Origin: Pirellulimonas nuda
GTDB taxonomy: Bacteria > Planctomycetota > Planctomycetia > Pirellulales > Lacipirellulaceae
Assembly (NCBI RefSeq): GCF_007750855.1
Contig: NZ_CP036291.1
Span: 558,001 to 622,000, forward strand
Direction of reading: 5' to 3'
DNA: 64,000 nt
Part shown: in pieces, positions 1 through 8,430 of the stretch
How the letters are laid out: each line of letters starts with the position of its first letter
How positions within the stretch are numbered: the stretch's first letter is position 1
The notes under the pieces: model-generated
Told to the model about the DNA's origin: nothing
Databases searched by the model: none
The model's input: only the letters and a program-made list of their open reading frames with translations
Translations under genes and position numbers: made by a program

Positions 1-149
1 CGATGGAGATCCCCGTGAGGCGCGAAGAAGGGTAGGTGATCCCGCCGAGCTCGCCGTGATGGTTGGCGTTGCGTCTCTCGCCGGCGAGGTCACCGACTCG
101 ACGCCACTGAACCGCCAAGCACCCGTCGGCACCTGTACTACGCGCACCG

Positions 150-680
150 ATGATGAACTTCCGATACAGCCTCAAGACATTGTTGATTTTTGGCGCCCTG
201 GCTTCCCTAGCAGCCGTGGCTGCCGCCTACATGATGCGAGATAGTCGGGAAAAGAGGAGTCGAAATGTATTTGGTTCGGTCGACACTTGGAGATTAATTG
301 CGAACCCTGAAAGTGTGCAAGTGCTCGCTGCTCGCCTAAACTCAGGCAATGCATTCGAACAGCCGCAATTGAACTTTGAAGACGAAGTGACCTTGACCCC
401 GATCTGCACGCTCTCTGATGAAGAGTCGGCGGACTTGAGTGAGTTCATGTCGAATCTAAGCCGCTATCCGGCTAATGTCGTGAAGGATTTCACATGGAAC
501 CCAACGGTAGCCCTCAGGTTGCGGCGCGAAGGTCATGAAGCGGATGTCTTTATCGATTTTAGTAGCGAGATGGGGGCGATAGTTAGTGCCGACGTGCCGG
601 CGAAGTTCTTTGTTCTGGATAATGTATCGGCCGACCTCAAGAGAGAGCTGTCAGCGTACGGCGCATTTCAGCGCCCTTGA
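150..680 (+). CDS. Small membrane-anchored hypothetical protein
   Basis: Unrecognised 176-residue protein. Two ATG codons in tandem (150 and 153) could start it. The N-terminus has one hydrophobic segment at about residues 8-27, preceded by a short basic stretch (FRYSLKTLLIF), which suggests a signal anchor with the remaining ~145 residues outside the cytoplasm. Planctomycetes have many small proteins with this FxLxTLLI-type leader. The rest is acidic and polar with no motif I recognise. Base composition is visibly less GC-rich than the nearby GH30 and bioF genes, as in the cassette region near 41-43 kb. It is followed at 750-768 by a fragment of a dispersed repeat. Function unknown. Confidence 0.6.
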   Translation: MMNFRYSLKTLLIFGALASLAAVAAAYMMRDSREKRSRNVFGSVDTWRLIANPESVQVLAARLNSGNAFEQPQLNFEDEVTLTPICTLSDEESADLSEFMSNLSRYPANVVKDFTWNPTVALRLRREGHEADVFIDFSSEMGAIVSADVPAKFFVLDNVSADLKRELSAYGAFQRP

Positions 681-749
681 ATCTGTGAGCATCTCGGGCA
701 GAAGGATCAGCAGGTGCGAACGAGTGGGCAATCGGAACATGCCGCAATC

Positions 750-768
750 GCCGGCAGGTTCACCTACC
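750..768. repeat. Fragment of dispersed 86-bp repeat
   Basis: The 19-bp run GCCGGCAGGTTCACCTACC is identical to the 3' arm of the two 86-bp repeats at 43591-43676 and 45043-45128. A diverged 5'-arm-like stretch (GTTCTGCCGGCACGAACGAG) sits at about 1471-1490, on the other side of the SUKH gene. Confidence 0.55.
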
Positions 769-816
769 CATTGCAGCGCCGCTCAGGGCTTACGTTAATG
801 CGGGAGTTGTTCGGTG

Positions 817-1422
817 TTATCCAGCGTCGCCCTCTCGCCGCGGATCAAGCCAGGCAGTTTCCTTGACCCAAAAGTCGAGCAACTCCCGGACGGTGCTTCC
901 CGCATCCTTCGGGCTATCAAAGTCTTGAAGATCGTACCACAAATACTTTTGGCGTCGCGTGTCCAAGACGAGGAAGTTGTCTCCGTTGTCGTGATAGGAA
1001 AGGACCAATTGCCCCACCGGCGGTGACTGATACATGGCTGCCCAACCAACATCCGTTGCGTCCTGCCAGTCTTGAAGCGGAAGTACTCCGAAGTACGCAC
1101 GTGAGGTCGCCATATCCGCCCACAGGTGGATGCCGTTCACCCGCGTGAGGAATTGAACCAGCTCTCCGGGCAACGAGTGGCAAGGATGTTCGGTCTGCCA
1201 AAGCTGGACTTCATCAAGCGGAACGCCGCGGCCCAAGACGTGGGCGTAACGGAATTCTTTCGATTCCAACTGCTTATCAGGATGGGCCATCAGTTCCGTG
1301 AGCAGCATCGGCTTGCCCTCGGCCAGCACTGCTCGGAGTTGGGATCCGGGCACATGTACCGTCCGTTGGACGATCACCGGGGCTTGAGCGGCGGCGAATT
1401 TGAGAAGCTCGTCGACGGTCAT
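817..1422 (-). CDS. SMI1/KNR4 (SUKH) family protein
   Basis: 201-residue protein with a SUKH-type core. The family signature LPxxLxxFLxxxNG is seen as LPGELVQFLTRVNG at residues 84-97. It is followed by hydrophobic strands, a GDNFLVLDT strand (147-155) of the kind found near the SUKH C-terminal half, and a C-terminal helix ending in LLDFWVKE. The start chosen is the ATG giving MTVDELLKF; the same frame stays open upstream to 2022, but that stretch overlaps the genuine plus-strand gene and has shadow-like composition. Many SUKH proteins are immunity proteins against contact-dependent or polymorphic toxins, others are scaffold-like. No toxin gene is visible beside it, so an immunity role is only an inference. 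Confidence 0.7.
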   Translation of the reverse strand: MTVDELLKFAAAQAPVIVQRTVHVPGSQLRAVLAEGKPMLLTELMAHPDKQLESKEFRYAHVLGRGVPLDEVQLWQTEHPCHSLPGELVQFLTRVNGIHLWADMATSRAYFGVLPLQDWQDATDVGWAAMYQSPPVGQLVLSYHDNGDNFLVLDTRRQKYLWYDLQDFDSPKDAGSTVRELLDFWVKETAWLDPRREGDAG

Positions 1423-1602
1423 GGACAGCTCGTATCGAAAACGTGGTAACAGTAGTGGAGTACGTTCGGTCGTTCTGCCGGCACGAACGAGCTGGCCATC
1501 GGAACGAGCAACAATCGCCCCGCGGAACCACCTACCCCGCGCCCTCCCCACTATCCTACAATACCCCAAACCATCCCGCCCGCTGCTCCCCAACCGACCG
1601 CC

Positions 1603-2082
1603 ATGGATTTCCGCGAACGACTCAAACGCGCCGCCGACCGAGGCGTCCGCACCCGGCAGGCCCGCGACGAGGCCGCGGCCGCGGATGCGCTCAGTGACGA
1701 GGAGTGCCGGCGGCGGCACTCGGCGATGCGGCTGGCGTTGTCCGAGACGATCGAGACGCTGCTGGGCCAGTTGGCCGACAATTTCCCGGGCTTCCGCGTC
1801 AAGACCATCGTCGACGAGCGTGGCTGGGGCGCCCAGGCGGTGCGCGACGACGTGGGGGTCGCGGGCGGGAAGCGGACCAACTTCTTCAGCCGCTTGCAGG
1901 TGACCGTCTCTCCCTACAACGACTACCACGTGCTGGACGTGGCCGCCAAGGGCGCGGTGCGGAACAAGGAGTCGTTCACCCGCGGGCACTTCGAGAAGCT
2001 GCGCGACGCGGAGCTGGAGCACTTTGCCGAGCTCATTGAGCAGTGGGTGCTGGACTACGCAGAGCAGTACGCGGCGGCGTAG
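1603..2082 (+). CDS. Conserved hypothetical protein, planctomycete type
   Basis: 159-residue soluble protein rich in charged residues and helices. It has no signal peptide or membrane segment. The middle contains a glycine and tryptophan motif (VDERGWGAQAVRDDVGV) followed by alternating strand-like residues (LQVTVSPYNDYHVLDVAAKG), then a helical C-terminus (FEKLRDAELEHFAELIEQWVL). I do not recognise a named domain. GC-rich codon use matches the chromosome background. Stands alone between the minus-strand SUKH and GH30 genes. Confidence 0.7.
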   Translation: MDFRERLKRAADRGVRTRQARDEAAAADALSDEECRRRHSAMRLALSETIETLLGQLADNFPGFRVKTIVDERGWGAQAVRDDVGVAGGKRTNFFSRLQVTVSPYNDYHVLDVAAKGAVRNKESFTRGHFEKLRDAELEHFAELIEQWVLDYAEQYAAA

Positions 2083-2087
2083 CTTGT

Positions 2088-2159
2088 AGCTGTTAGCTTA
2101 CGGCGGTCAGCTTTCAGCTTGGTTGCTCCACGGCAAGAGCTGACCGCTGACCGCTGAAA
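2088..2159. repeat. Imperfect inverted repeat of GCTGACCGCTGA type
   Basis: Low-complexity arms GCGGTCAGCTTTCAGCTT and GAGCTGACCGCTGACCGC face each other across a short loop. They lie in the 117-bp gap between two convergent genes and could fold in RNA from either. A related stretch (GCTTTCAGCGTTCAGCTTCC) lies at about 22917-22936. Confidence 0.5.
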
Positions 2160-2199
2160 CGGCAACGCCCCACACCACACAGCGACCCTGAGCGGCGGG

Positions 2200-3891
2200 C
2201 TAGCGTCCGTCGCTCGCGGGGGGGCGCCGATGTCGTAGCGTCGCTACTACTAGCAGCAGCGTGGTCAGCGCCCCCGGCTCGGGCACGGCGATGCCCAGCC
2301 CCGCGGCGCTAATCGCCTGGCCCTGCTCGAGGAAGGCCGTACGCAACAGGAACCAGTCGTTCCGGTCGGTGGTCAGGTCGTTGTTGAGGTCCCCCAGGGG
2401 GCTGCGTTGCCGCCAGCCCAGGAGGAACTGATCGATGTCGAGCTGGTTGAGCTGTCCGTCCTGGTTCAGGTCGCCCCCCAGCAGCAGGTCGAACGTCACC
2501 ATGGCGATGCTGTTGAAGGGGAGCGATCCGATCGTAAAGCTCAGGCCGTCTGCGCTGAGCGAAGCGGCCAGGGCGCCGGAGTTGCCCCCCGTGACGCTGT
2601 TGCCCGGCCCGGACCAGTACTCCCCCGCGAGCGAGCCGCTGCGGATCTTGCCGATCGACAGGTTCACCGGCAGGTTGTTCTGCGCGTCGCCCGGGTTGGC
2701 GAGCCACAGCGTCACCTTGGTCCCCTGCTTGTACGCCTGGTAGAGCGTGGCCTCGCGGTCGGGGTCGAGCTCGTTGAAATCGGGCGAGCCGTTGCCGGGG
2801 TAGTCGGGCGAGAGGGTCTCCACGGGCAGGCCGCCGATCATCGAGTTGATGAGCTCGCGTTTGAGCGTGGTGTCGATGTTGCTCTGGTTTTGGCCGTCGC
2901 CCCACCAGGTGAACGAGCTGACCCCCTCGATGTTGGCGGAGAAGAGCACCGCCATCCCCTTGCGCATGCGGGTGATGTTGTCCTCGGGGGGCGATCCGTT
3001 GTTGGAGTTGGCCGGGTTCATGTGGACCTCGGTGTGCCACATCTCCTTGCCGCCGGAGATGTTGGACATCGTGTTCCAATTGTCCGACGTGTGCCCCGAC
3101 ACGGTGGAGTACTGGTGGCTGCCGACGATGTCGATCGTGTCGAGCCGGCCGGCGCTGCTCAACGCGTTCAGGAAGCTGATGTTCTCGTTGGGGCCGTACG
3201 AGTCGGAGCCGATGAATTTGAGCGCGTCGGTGTCGAACCCACGCGCGTCCAGCTTGGTGTTGAGCCGGTCGTAGGCGCTGATGTAGCGGTCGCTGGTCAG
3301 CGCGTTCTGCGTCTCGTTGTTCAGGCCGACGAAGTCGATCTCGACCCCCTGGGTCCGCATGTAGTCGAAGTAGTCGGCAACCAGCTCTGCGTAGTGCTCC
3401 GGGTTGGGCCGGATGACCGTGTTGCCGAAGATCGAGCCGTTCTGCTGGGAGAAGCCGAACCCCGCCTGGGTGATCCAGTCGGGGTCGCTCGCGGGGCCGA
3501 TAAACGTGTCGCCCCCCAGCAGCTTCAGGCTGGCGAAGACCTGCACGTTGGGGTTGACCAGCTTGATCTGGTTGATGCTGTCGATGAGGGTGTTGTACTT
3601 GCTCTGGTCGACCGTGCCGTCCGCGAAGTGCGCTTCGGCGAAGATCGGGATCCGCACCATGTTGGCGTTCACGGCGCCGTAGAGCGCGTGGGCCTCGGCG
3701 GGGGTGTTGGTCCTGCCGACCGCCCCCTTGAGGTCCCACGCCCAGCGATCGACCACCGGGCCGACCGCCTGGTAGGGGTTGATCGTGACCGCGAGGCAGT
3801 CGCCCGCCCCCAACCCCAGCACGAGCCCACCCAGCACGACCAATCCCAGCAGCCGTGCGGCGATGAAGCGGGAGCGGATCGATTCTTTCAC
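2200..3891 (-). CDS. Secreted GH30-like glycoside hydrolase with dockerin and PEP-CTERM tail
   Basis: 563 residues. An N-terminal signal peptide (about 1-35) leads into a TIM-barrel glycosidase resembling GH30 (clan GH-A). The likely acid/base is E193 in GLNNETQ and the likely nucleophile E288 in MWHTEVH. A TWW motif follows near 330, and then the beta-sandwich region that usually accompanies the GH30 barrel. Residues about 473-520 contain two dockerin-like calcium repeats (GDLNQDGQLNQLDIDQF and GDLNNDLTTDRNDW). A PEP-CTERM sorting segment begins at 536 (VPEPGALTTLL, hydrophobic stretch, then basic RHRR). It is probably exported and cleaved or anchored by an exosortase system encoded elsewhere. 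Substrate is not readable from sequence; xylan, beta-1,6-glucan and galactan are family options. Confidence 0.85.
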   Translation of the reverse strand: MKESIRSRFIAARLLGLVVLGGLVLGLGAGDCLAVTINPYQAVGPVVDRWAWDLKGAVGRTNTPAEAHALYGAVNANMVRIPIFAEAHFADGTVDQSKYNTLIDSINQIKLVNPNVQVFASLKLLGGDTFIGPASDPDWITQAGFGFSQQNGSIFGNTVIRPNPEHYAELVADYFDYMRTQGVEIDFVGLNNETQNALTSDRYISAYDRLNTKLDARGFDTDALKFIGSDSYGPNENISFLNALSSAGRLDTIDIVGSHQYSTVSGHTSDNWNTMSNISGGKEMWHTEVHMNPANSNNGSPPEDNITRMRKGMAVLFSANIEGVSSFTWWGDGQNQSNIDTTLKRELINSMIGGLPVETLSPDYPGNGSPDFNELDPDREATLYQAYKQGTKVTLWLANPGDAQNNLPVNLSIGKIRSGSLAGEYWSGPGNSVTGGNSGALAASLSADGLSFTIGSLPFNSIAMVTFDLLLGGDLNQDGQLNQLDIDQFLLGWRQRSPLGDLNNDLTTDRNDWFLLRTAFLEQGQAISAAGLGIAVPEPGALTTLLLVVATLRHRRPPASDGR

Positions 3892-4070
3892 AGGAACCAG
3901 AAGCGTTCGTGGGGCGGGAGCGCGGGGGGCCGAGCGGTTGCGCGTACCTCCGGTTTACGCTGCCGTGCGGGCCGCGTCAATCAAATGGAGGGAATTGCAC
4001 CTGGGCGCGGCCCGGATCGGGGTCCCCCGCCGAGGCTTCGCTGGGGCGCTCGTGGGGCGCTCGCGGCGCC

Positions 4071-4958
4071 TCAGGACGTGGGGTCGTCGACCGCTAGGGC
4101 CAGCCGCTTGAGCGACTCGAGCACCGCCACCAGGTCGTCGCGGCCTATCTCTTGCCAGCCGGTCAGCTTGTGGTTGAGCAGCACCAGCTTGAACTGCTCG
4201 AACGCCTCGGCGACGTCGGCCGGCAGCTCGGGGAGCTCGGCGAAGGGGCGCTCGCGCGGCGGGCGTGGGCCGTCCTCCGGCTCGTGGGTTTCGGACGGGG
4301 ACTGGTCGGCCTCGTCGTCCTGGGCGCTGCGCTCGCGGGGCTGGCTGGCGACGGCCGGCTCGCTGACGCTCGGCTCGCCCTCGCCCCACGGCGTGGCGGG
4401 CGACTGGTCGGCCGGCGCCTGGTCGGTTTCGAGCGGGGCGTGCTCGTCATCGGCGTCCTCCGCGTCTGGGTCGGAGGCGCCCACGGCCGCGTCGCCCAGC
4501 GTCTCCCAGCGTTGGGCCCGCATCTTGGAGATGGACCAGCCGTTCTGCACGGCGCCCTCGAGCCACATCTCTGCGTCGGGCCACTCCAGGGCGGCGTAGA
4601 AGTGGCTCCAGTAGAGCCCGGCGTACTCACGCCAGACGTCGCCGTACCGCTGTTGGGTGCGTCGCAGCCGGCCGACGTGCTGGCTGGTGACCCCGCCCAC
4701 AAGCTGGGCCCAGGCCTGGTCGGAGAACTCGGTGGCGTCTGAGCCGGCCTTCTCGAGCTGGTTGCGCCAGGCCGCGATGATCCGTCCCTTCTCCCAGTTG
4801 GTGGTGCTCTCGAGCGTCTGCCACTCCCCCACGAAGGGGCGGGCCGAGGCGATGAGCTCCGCGGTCAACTCTAGCGGCGAATCGGCAGACGACTGGTCGG
4901 GCGTCTGGGGCTGGGCGTCCCCAACCAAAGCGGCCAGGCGGTTGACGGTTTCCGACAT
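4071..4958 (-). CDS. Conserved hypothetical protein with acidic linker
   Basis: 295 residues beginning MSETVNRLAALVG. This ATG was chosen over an in-frame codon 12 residues upstream because GAAGGGAG lies just before it as a ribosome binding site. The N-terminal ~150 residues are helical and tryptophan-rich (GEWQTLESTTNWEKGRIIAAW; WREYAGLYWSHFYAALEW). The middle, about 155-240, is a disordered acidic and proline-rich linker, and the C-terminus is a short helical domain ending DDPTS. No signal peptide, so cytoplasmic. The tryptophan-rich helices vaguely recall DNA-binding or ParB-helper proteins, but I cannot assign a family. Confidence 0.75.
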   Translation of the reverse strand: MSETVNRLAALVGDAQPQTPDQSSADSPLELTAELIASARPFVGEWQTLESTTNWEKGRIIAAWRNQLEKAGSDATEFSDQAWAQLVGGVTSQHVGRLRRTQQRYGDVWREYAGLYWSHFYAALEWPDAEMWLEGAVQNGWSISKMRAQRWETLGDAAVGASDPDAEDADDEHAPLETDQAPADQSPATPWGEGEPSVSEPAVASQPRERSAQDDEADQSPSETHEPEDGPRPPRERPFAELPELPADVAEAFEQFKLVLLNHKLTGWQEIGRDDLVAVLESLKRLALAVDDPTS

Positions 4959-5329
4959 GCGTTGGACTCCCTTCGGGCAGTGCGGGGCAAACACGCCCTA
5001 GCGGCGCGAGCCAACGAGCTTACCGCGCGCCGCCCGCGGCCCGACAGGAGCCACACGGCCAGAATGGGGCGGGCGCCGCCGCGGCCGCAACGCGCGACGC
5101 GTACAACCGTTGAATCCGGCGCCCGCGGGGCGGCCGGCCGCACGCGCCCGGTGGTGGAGAACGTGTTGGTGAGCCGGAAGCGTCAGCGCCCGGAGGCTAA
5201 CGCGCCCAGAGCAGTAGCGGCGCACCGGCCTCCGGGCGCTGACGCTACCGGCTCAAGTCTCGGAGGCTTGGCCGGGCGGTGACGCTTCCGACTTAGATTC
5301 AGATACTGAAGCTCGACGCAGGAGCGTCG
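4959..5329. other. Intergenic region with near-perfect hairpin
   Basis: 371 bp with no supportable gene. It holds the hairpin at 5171-5254 and otherwise GC-rich sequence including the upstream region of the 4071-4958 gene. Confidence 0.5.
5171..5254. repeat. Near-perfect hairpin, GAGCCGGAAGCGTCAGCGCC family
   Basis: Arms of 26 bp (5171-5196 and 5229-5254) are reverse complements with one mismatch, separated by 32 bp. A third partial arm continues to about 5290 (GGGCGGTGACGCTTCCGA). The core GAGCCGG.AGCGTCAG.GCC recurs in the window, including inside the cytochrome gene near 22317-22340. Confidence 0.8.
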
Positions 5330-5545
5330 TCAGACCCCCGGGGCGCGTTCGTCGGAGACGAACTCGCAGCCCTTGTGGGCGCCGTCGCAGAACGGGCGGC
5401 GGGCCGATTGGCCGCAGCGGCACAGGGCGATGGCGGGCTTGTCCGGGTTCAGCTCGAACGCGTTCCCCTCGGAGTCGATGAGCTTAAACGGGCCCTCGAC
5501 CAGAAAGGGGCCGCTGGGGCGCATGCGGATAGTGACGTCGGCCAT
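5330..5545 (-). CDS. CDGSH iron-sulfur domain protein
   Basis: 71-residue protein carrying the CDGSH-type [2Fe-2S] signature CRCGQSARRPFCDGAHK: ligands C42, C44, C53 and H57 in the C-X-C-X8-C-X3-H arrangement. Serine of CDGSH is replaced by alanine, which is common in bacterial members. The start MADVTIRMRPSGP was chosen over an upstream in-frame ATG because the family normally begins just before this strand. Small bacterial CDGSH proteins are cytoplasmic electron-transfer or cluster-carrier proteins. It lies 115 bp downstream of a coiled-coil membrane protein gene on the same strand. Confidence 0.9.
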   Translation of the reverse strand: MADVTIRMRPSGPFLVEGPFKLIDSEGNAFELNPDKPAIALCRCGQSARRPFCDGAHKGCEFVSDERAPGV

Positions 5546-5660
5546 GGCGGTTGCTTCGTGGAGGAAAGGAAGGGTTCCGCCACAGTGTAAACAACACGCG
5601 GTCCGCGGACGATGGTCCACAGATCAGCAAACGAGAGGGCAAGGATGGGATCGCGGACGG

Positions 5661-6932
5661 CTACAGCGCGTCGATGTCTACCGCACCGCGGGAGGGCGCA
5701 GGGACCCGGCGGAGGTCGCCCCCCAGCGCGGCCGCGTGCGAGGCGAACAGTTGTTCGGCCAGGCGGTTGTTCTCTACCAGCGTCTTCTCGAAGAGCGCCT
5801 TGGCGTTGGTGAGCTGCTGCTGCACCTGCGTGTAGAAGTTGGTGAGCGCCTTGAGGTCGGTCTTGAGGCCCGTCAGCTCCTTGGTCAGCTTGGCGACCTC
5901 CGCGGTGCGGTAGGTCACGCTCTGTTTGGCGGAAGCCAGGGCCACTTGCAAGCGGTCGCCGTCGGTCTGGGCCGCGTCGAGCGCCGCCAGCATCTCGATC
6001 TTGTGGGCCTGGGCCTGATGGAACAAGTACGCGTAGTCGCGTAGCTGCCGGCTGTAGCGGTACACCGTGTCTGCGTTGTAGTCGTCGGGGCCCACGGGCT
6101 GACCGTCGGCGTTGAAGCCCTCGCGGCGTTGCGGCGGGTCGTCGTTGGTCAGCTCGCCGCCGTCGCGGATGTACTCTTCGGCCACCGGCTCGGAGAACCA
6201 CGTCTTGAGCTGCTCCGGCGGCACCCCCTCGAACACGTCGTGCGTGTCGACGGGCATCGATTCGTAGAGCACCCACGGGCCGCGGCCGCGCATGATACGC
6301 GCCAGCTCCCGCTTGTCTCGTTCTGCCTCGGGCTGCGCCTCGGGCGGCACTACCGGCTCTAGCGTCACCACCCCCTGCGCCGCGTTGATGGCGCGGAACT
6401 CGCCGATGTACTCGGCCCCCTTGCCGGGGTCGCCCTCTTCAAACGCGAACAGCACCGAGCCGGGCGAGATGCCCAGGTTCGCTTGATCGGCGAACCGCAC
6501 GGCGATCTTCCCCTGGGCGCGGTCGACCGTCGGCGCCCCCCCCGACCAGCTCCGCCCACGCAGGCGGGTCTTCAGCTCCAGCAGGTGCCGCTTGTCGACG
6601 GCGCTGTCGAGCGTCTCTGCGTCTTCGGCCACACGCAGCTCACGCGCCCCGAGCTGAGCGATGACGCCGGGGTCTTTGCTGCCGGTGTCCAGCGCCAGCA
6701 GCAGTGTGTTGGTCTCCGCCAGGTCCTTGGCGGCGCGTTCTGCGCGGGCCTGCGACGCAGAGCGTTCGGAGAAAATGTTGGCCGCCAGGATCGCGTAGCC
6801 GATCGAGCAGAACACCAGCAGCACGACCACCACCACCTGGCCCCAGTGCCAGCGCTTGGACGCAAGGTAGGCGAGCACCAGCGTGGCGATCACCACCAGG
6901 CCGAGCAGTATCTGAAAAACGATGGGGGGCAA
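5661..6932 (-). CDS. Membrane-anchored coiled-coil protein
   Basis: 423 residues. Two hydrophobic helices at about 5-23 and 32-52 anchor the N-terminus. A helical, alanine-rich region follows (about 55-120), then a globular segment with a small beta-barrel look (about 135-200, KIAVRFADQANLGISPGSVLFAFEEG). Another domain holds the motif GPWVLYESMPVDTHDVFEG, and a long coiled coil runs from about 305 to 395 with regular leucine and valine heptads (LTKELTGLKTDLKALTNFY). Proteins with this plan occur widely in planctomycetes but have no known function. The bulk probably faces one side of the membrane as an elongated rod. Confidence 0.8.
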   Translation of the reverse strand: MPPIVFQILLGLVVIATLVLAYLASKRWHWGQVVVVVLLVFCSIGYAILAANIFSERSASQARAERAAKDLAETNTLLLALDTGSKDPGVIAQLGARELRVAEDAETLDSAVDKRHLLELKTRLRGRSWSGGAPTVDRAQGKIAVRFADQANLGISPGSVLFAFEEGDPGKGAEYIGEFRAINAAQGVVTLEPVVPPEAQPEAERDKRELARIMRGRGPWVLYESMPVDTHDVFEGVPPEQLKTWFSEPVAEEYIRDGGELTNDDPPQRREGFNADGQPVGPDDYNADTVYRYSRQLRDYAYLFHQAQAHKIEMLAALDAAQTDGDRLQVALASAKQSVTYRTAEVAKLTKELTGLKTDLKALTNFYTQVQQQLTNAKALFEKTLVENNRLAEQLFASHAAALGGDLRRVPAPSRGAVDIDAL

Positions 6933-7140
6933 GTCGTTGCCTCAACGGGATCGGTGCATCCGGGTGCAGAACGCCAACCCTCACTCTAAATGGGGGGGAG
7001 GGCAGGGTCAACGAAACGCTTGGGCGATCTCCCGGGCGGGGGGCGAAAGCCCGCCGATGTTGCCCGCAGAAAGCGCCTAGAACGCACCGCCGGCGCCCAT
7101 TCTGCCCCCTTTCTGGGGCCCCAGGGGGCGGGCGGGCCCC

Positions 7141-8340
7141 CTAGCCCGCACAACCCGTCGAGGCGACGTGCGCGGCCAATGCCTGGGTCAGCAGGTCGAG
7201 CTGCTCGGGGGTGTGGCGCCAGCTCAGGCTGATCCGCAGCAGCGACTGGCCCTGGGGGACCGTGGGGGGCCGGATCGCCGGAACCCACAGCCCCGCCTCC
7301 CGCAGCCTGCGGGCGAGCCGCACCGCGGGCTCGGGGTCGCCGATCAGCAGCGGGATGATCTGGCTCTCGGAGGCCCCCAGCCGCCAGCCCTGGCCCCGGA
7401 GCCGGTCGCGGAGCTCCGCAGCACGGCTCAGCAGCTCGCGGCGGCGGTGCGGCTCGTCGCGCACAACGTCGAGCGCCACGAGCGCCGCCGCGGCCGCCGC
7501 GGGGGGACCGGCCGTAGAGAAGACGTAGGGCCGCACGCGGTTCGCCAGCCAATCGATCAGCAGCCGATCCCCCACGACAAACCCGCCGGCCGACCCCAGC
7601 GCCTTGCTGAGCGTCCCCACACGCACGGCGGCCCGCGCGGCCACGCCCGGTTGCAGGGCGTCATAGTGCTCGACCGCGCCGCGTCCCGCCGGGCCCAGCA
7701 CGCCGGTGGCATGGGCCTCGTCGACCATCAGCATGGCGTCGTGCTTGTCGGCCAGCTCCGCCAGGCGGTCGAGCGGCGCCAGGTCGCCGTCCATGCTGAA
7801 CAGCCCGTCGGTGACGATCAGCCGGCGCCGCAGCGGGGCGGCCTCGGCGAGCATCGCGTCGAGCGATTGCCAGTCGTTGTGCGGGTAGATGCGCCGCGCC
7901 GCGCCGCTGAGCCGGCAGCCGTCGATCAGCGACGCGTGGTTCTTGGCGTCGGAGAAGACGGCGTCGCCGGCCTCGACGAGCGCGGGGACAACGCCGGCGC
8001 CCGCCGCGAAGCCAGAAGGGAACACTAGCGCCGCCTCGCACGACTCGAACTCGGCCAGCCGCGTCTCGAGCCGTGCGTGCGACGTGCTGCGGCCGGTGAC
8101 CAGCGGGCTGGCGCCGGCGCCCCAGCCCTCGCGCGTCGCCGCCTCGGCCGCGGCCGAGGCCAGGCGTGGGTCGCCCGCCAGGCCGAGGTAGTCGTTCGAG
8201 CCGAAGTTCGCCACCGGCTCGCCGGCTAGCTCCGTCACCGGGCCCTGCGGCGACTGCCGCTCAACCAGCACACGGCGCAGCCCCAGGCCCTCGAGCGCTT
8301 CGAGCGAGTCCGGAACCCAGCGGAGCGAAGGATGAAGCAT
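7141..8340 (-). CDS. bioF: 8-amino-7-oxononanoate synthase (biotin synthesis)
   Basis: 399 residues from the ATG at 8340 (MLHPSLRWVP); an in-frame TTG eight codons earlier is an alternative. A PLP-dependent alpha-oxoamine synthase that condenses pimeloyl-ACP/CoA with L-alanine to 8-amino-7-oxononanoate, the first committed ring-building step of biotin synthesis. Visible signatures are NFGSNDYLGLA (46-56), NHASLIDG (134-141), DEAHATGVLG (207-216) and the Schiff-base lysine K246 in VGTLSKALGSAGG. Length fits BioF. KBL (glycine C-acetyltransferase) is the nearest alternative, but the N-terminal SNDYLGL spacing and length favour BioF. No other bio genes are nearby. No clear ribosome binding site precedes the ATG. 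Confidence 0.9.
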   Translation of the reverse strand: MLHPSLRWVPDSLEALEGLGLRRVLVERQSPQGPVTELAGEPVANFGSNDYLGLAGDPRLASAAAEAATREGWGAGASPLVTGRSTSHARLETRLAEFESCEAALVFPSGFAAGAGVVPALVEAGDAVFSDAKNHASLIDGCRLSGAARRIYPHNDWQSLDAMLAEAAPLRRRLIVTDGLFSMDGDLAPLDRLAELADKHDAMLMVDEAHATGVLGPAGRGAVEHYDALQPGVAARAAVRVGTLSKALGSAGGFVVGDRLLIDWLANRVRPYVFSTAGPPAAAAAALVALDVVRDEPHRRRELLSRAAELRDRLRGQGWRLGASESQIIPLLIGDPEPAVRLARRLREAGLWVPAIRPPTVPQGQSLLRISLSWRHTPEQLDLLTQALAAHVASTGCAG

Positions 8341-8379
8341 CGGCAGCCAACCAGCCAAGGACAATCAGAAAGCAGGAGC

Positions 8380-8396
8380 TGCCGACCTACGGTCGG
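8380..8396. repeat. GCCGACCTACGGTCGGC palindrome
   Basis: Short perfect palindrome, a member of the family also seen at 12928-12959, 18430-18451 and 54785-54817 (arms around CCGACC...GGTCGG/C). Confidence 0.5.
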
Positions 8397-8430
8397 CGCG
8401 AAACAGAACTCCATCCAACTTGATCGAAGA

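Noticed and set aside
2407-4599. A 730-codon open frame on the plus strand
   Set aside because: It runs antisense to the GH30-like gene and the 4071-4958 gene, has a valine/arginine/alanine-rich translation and no family feature; it is a GC-driven shadow.
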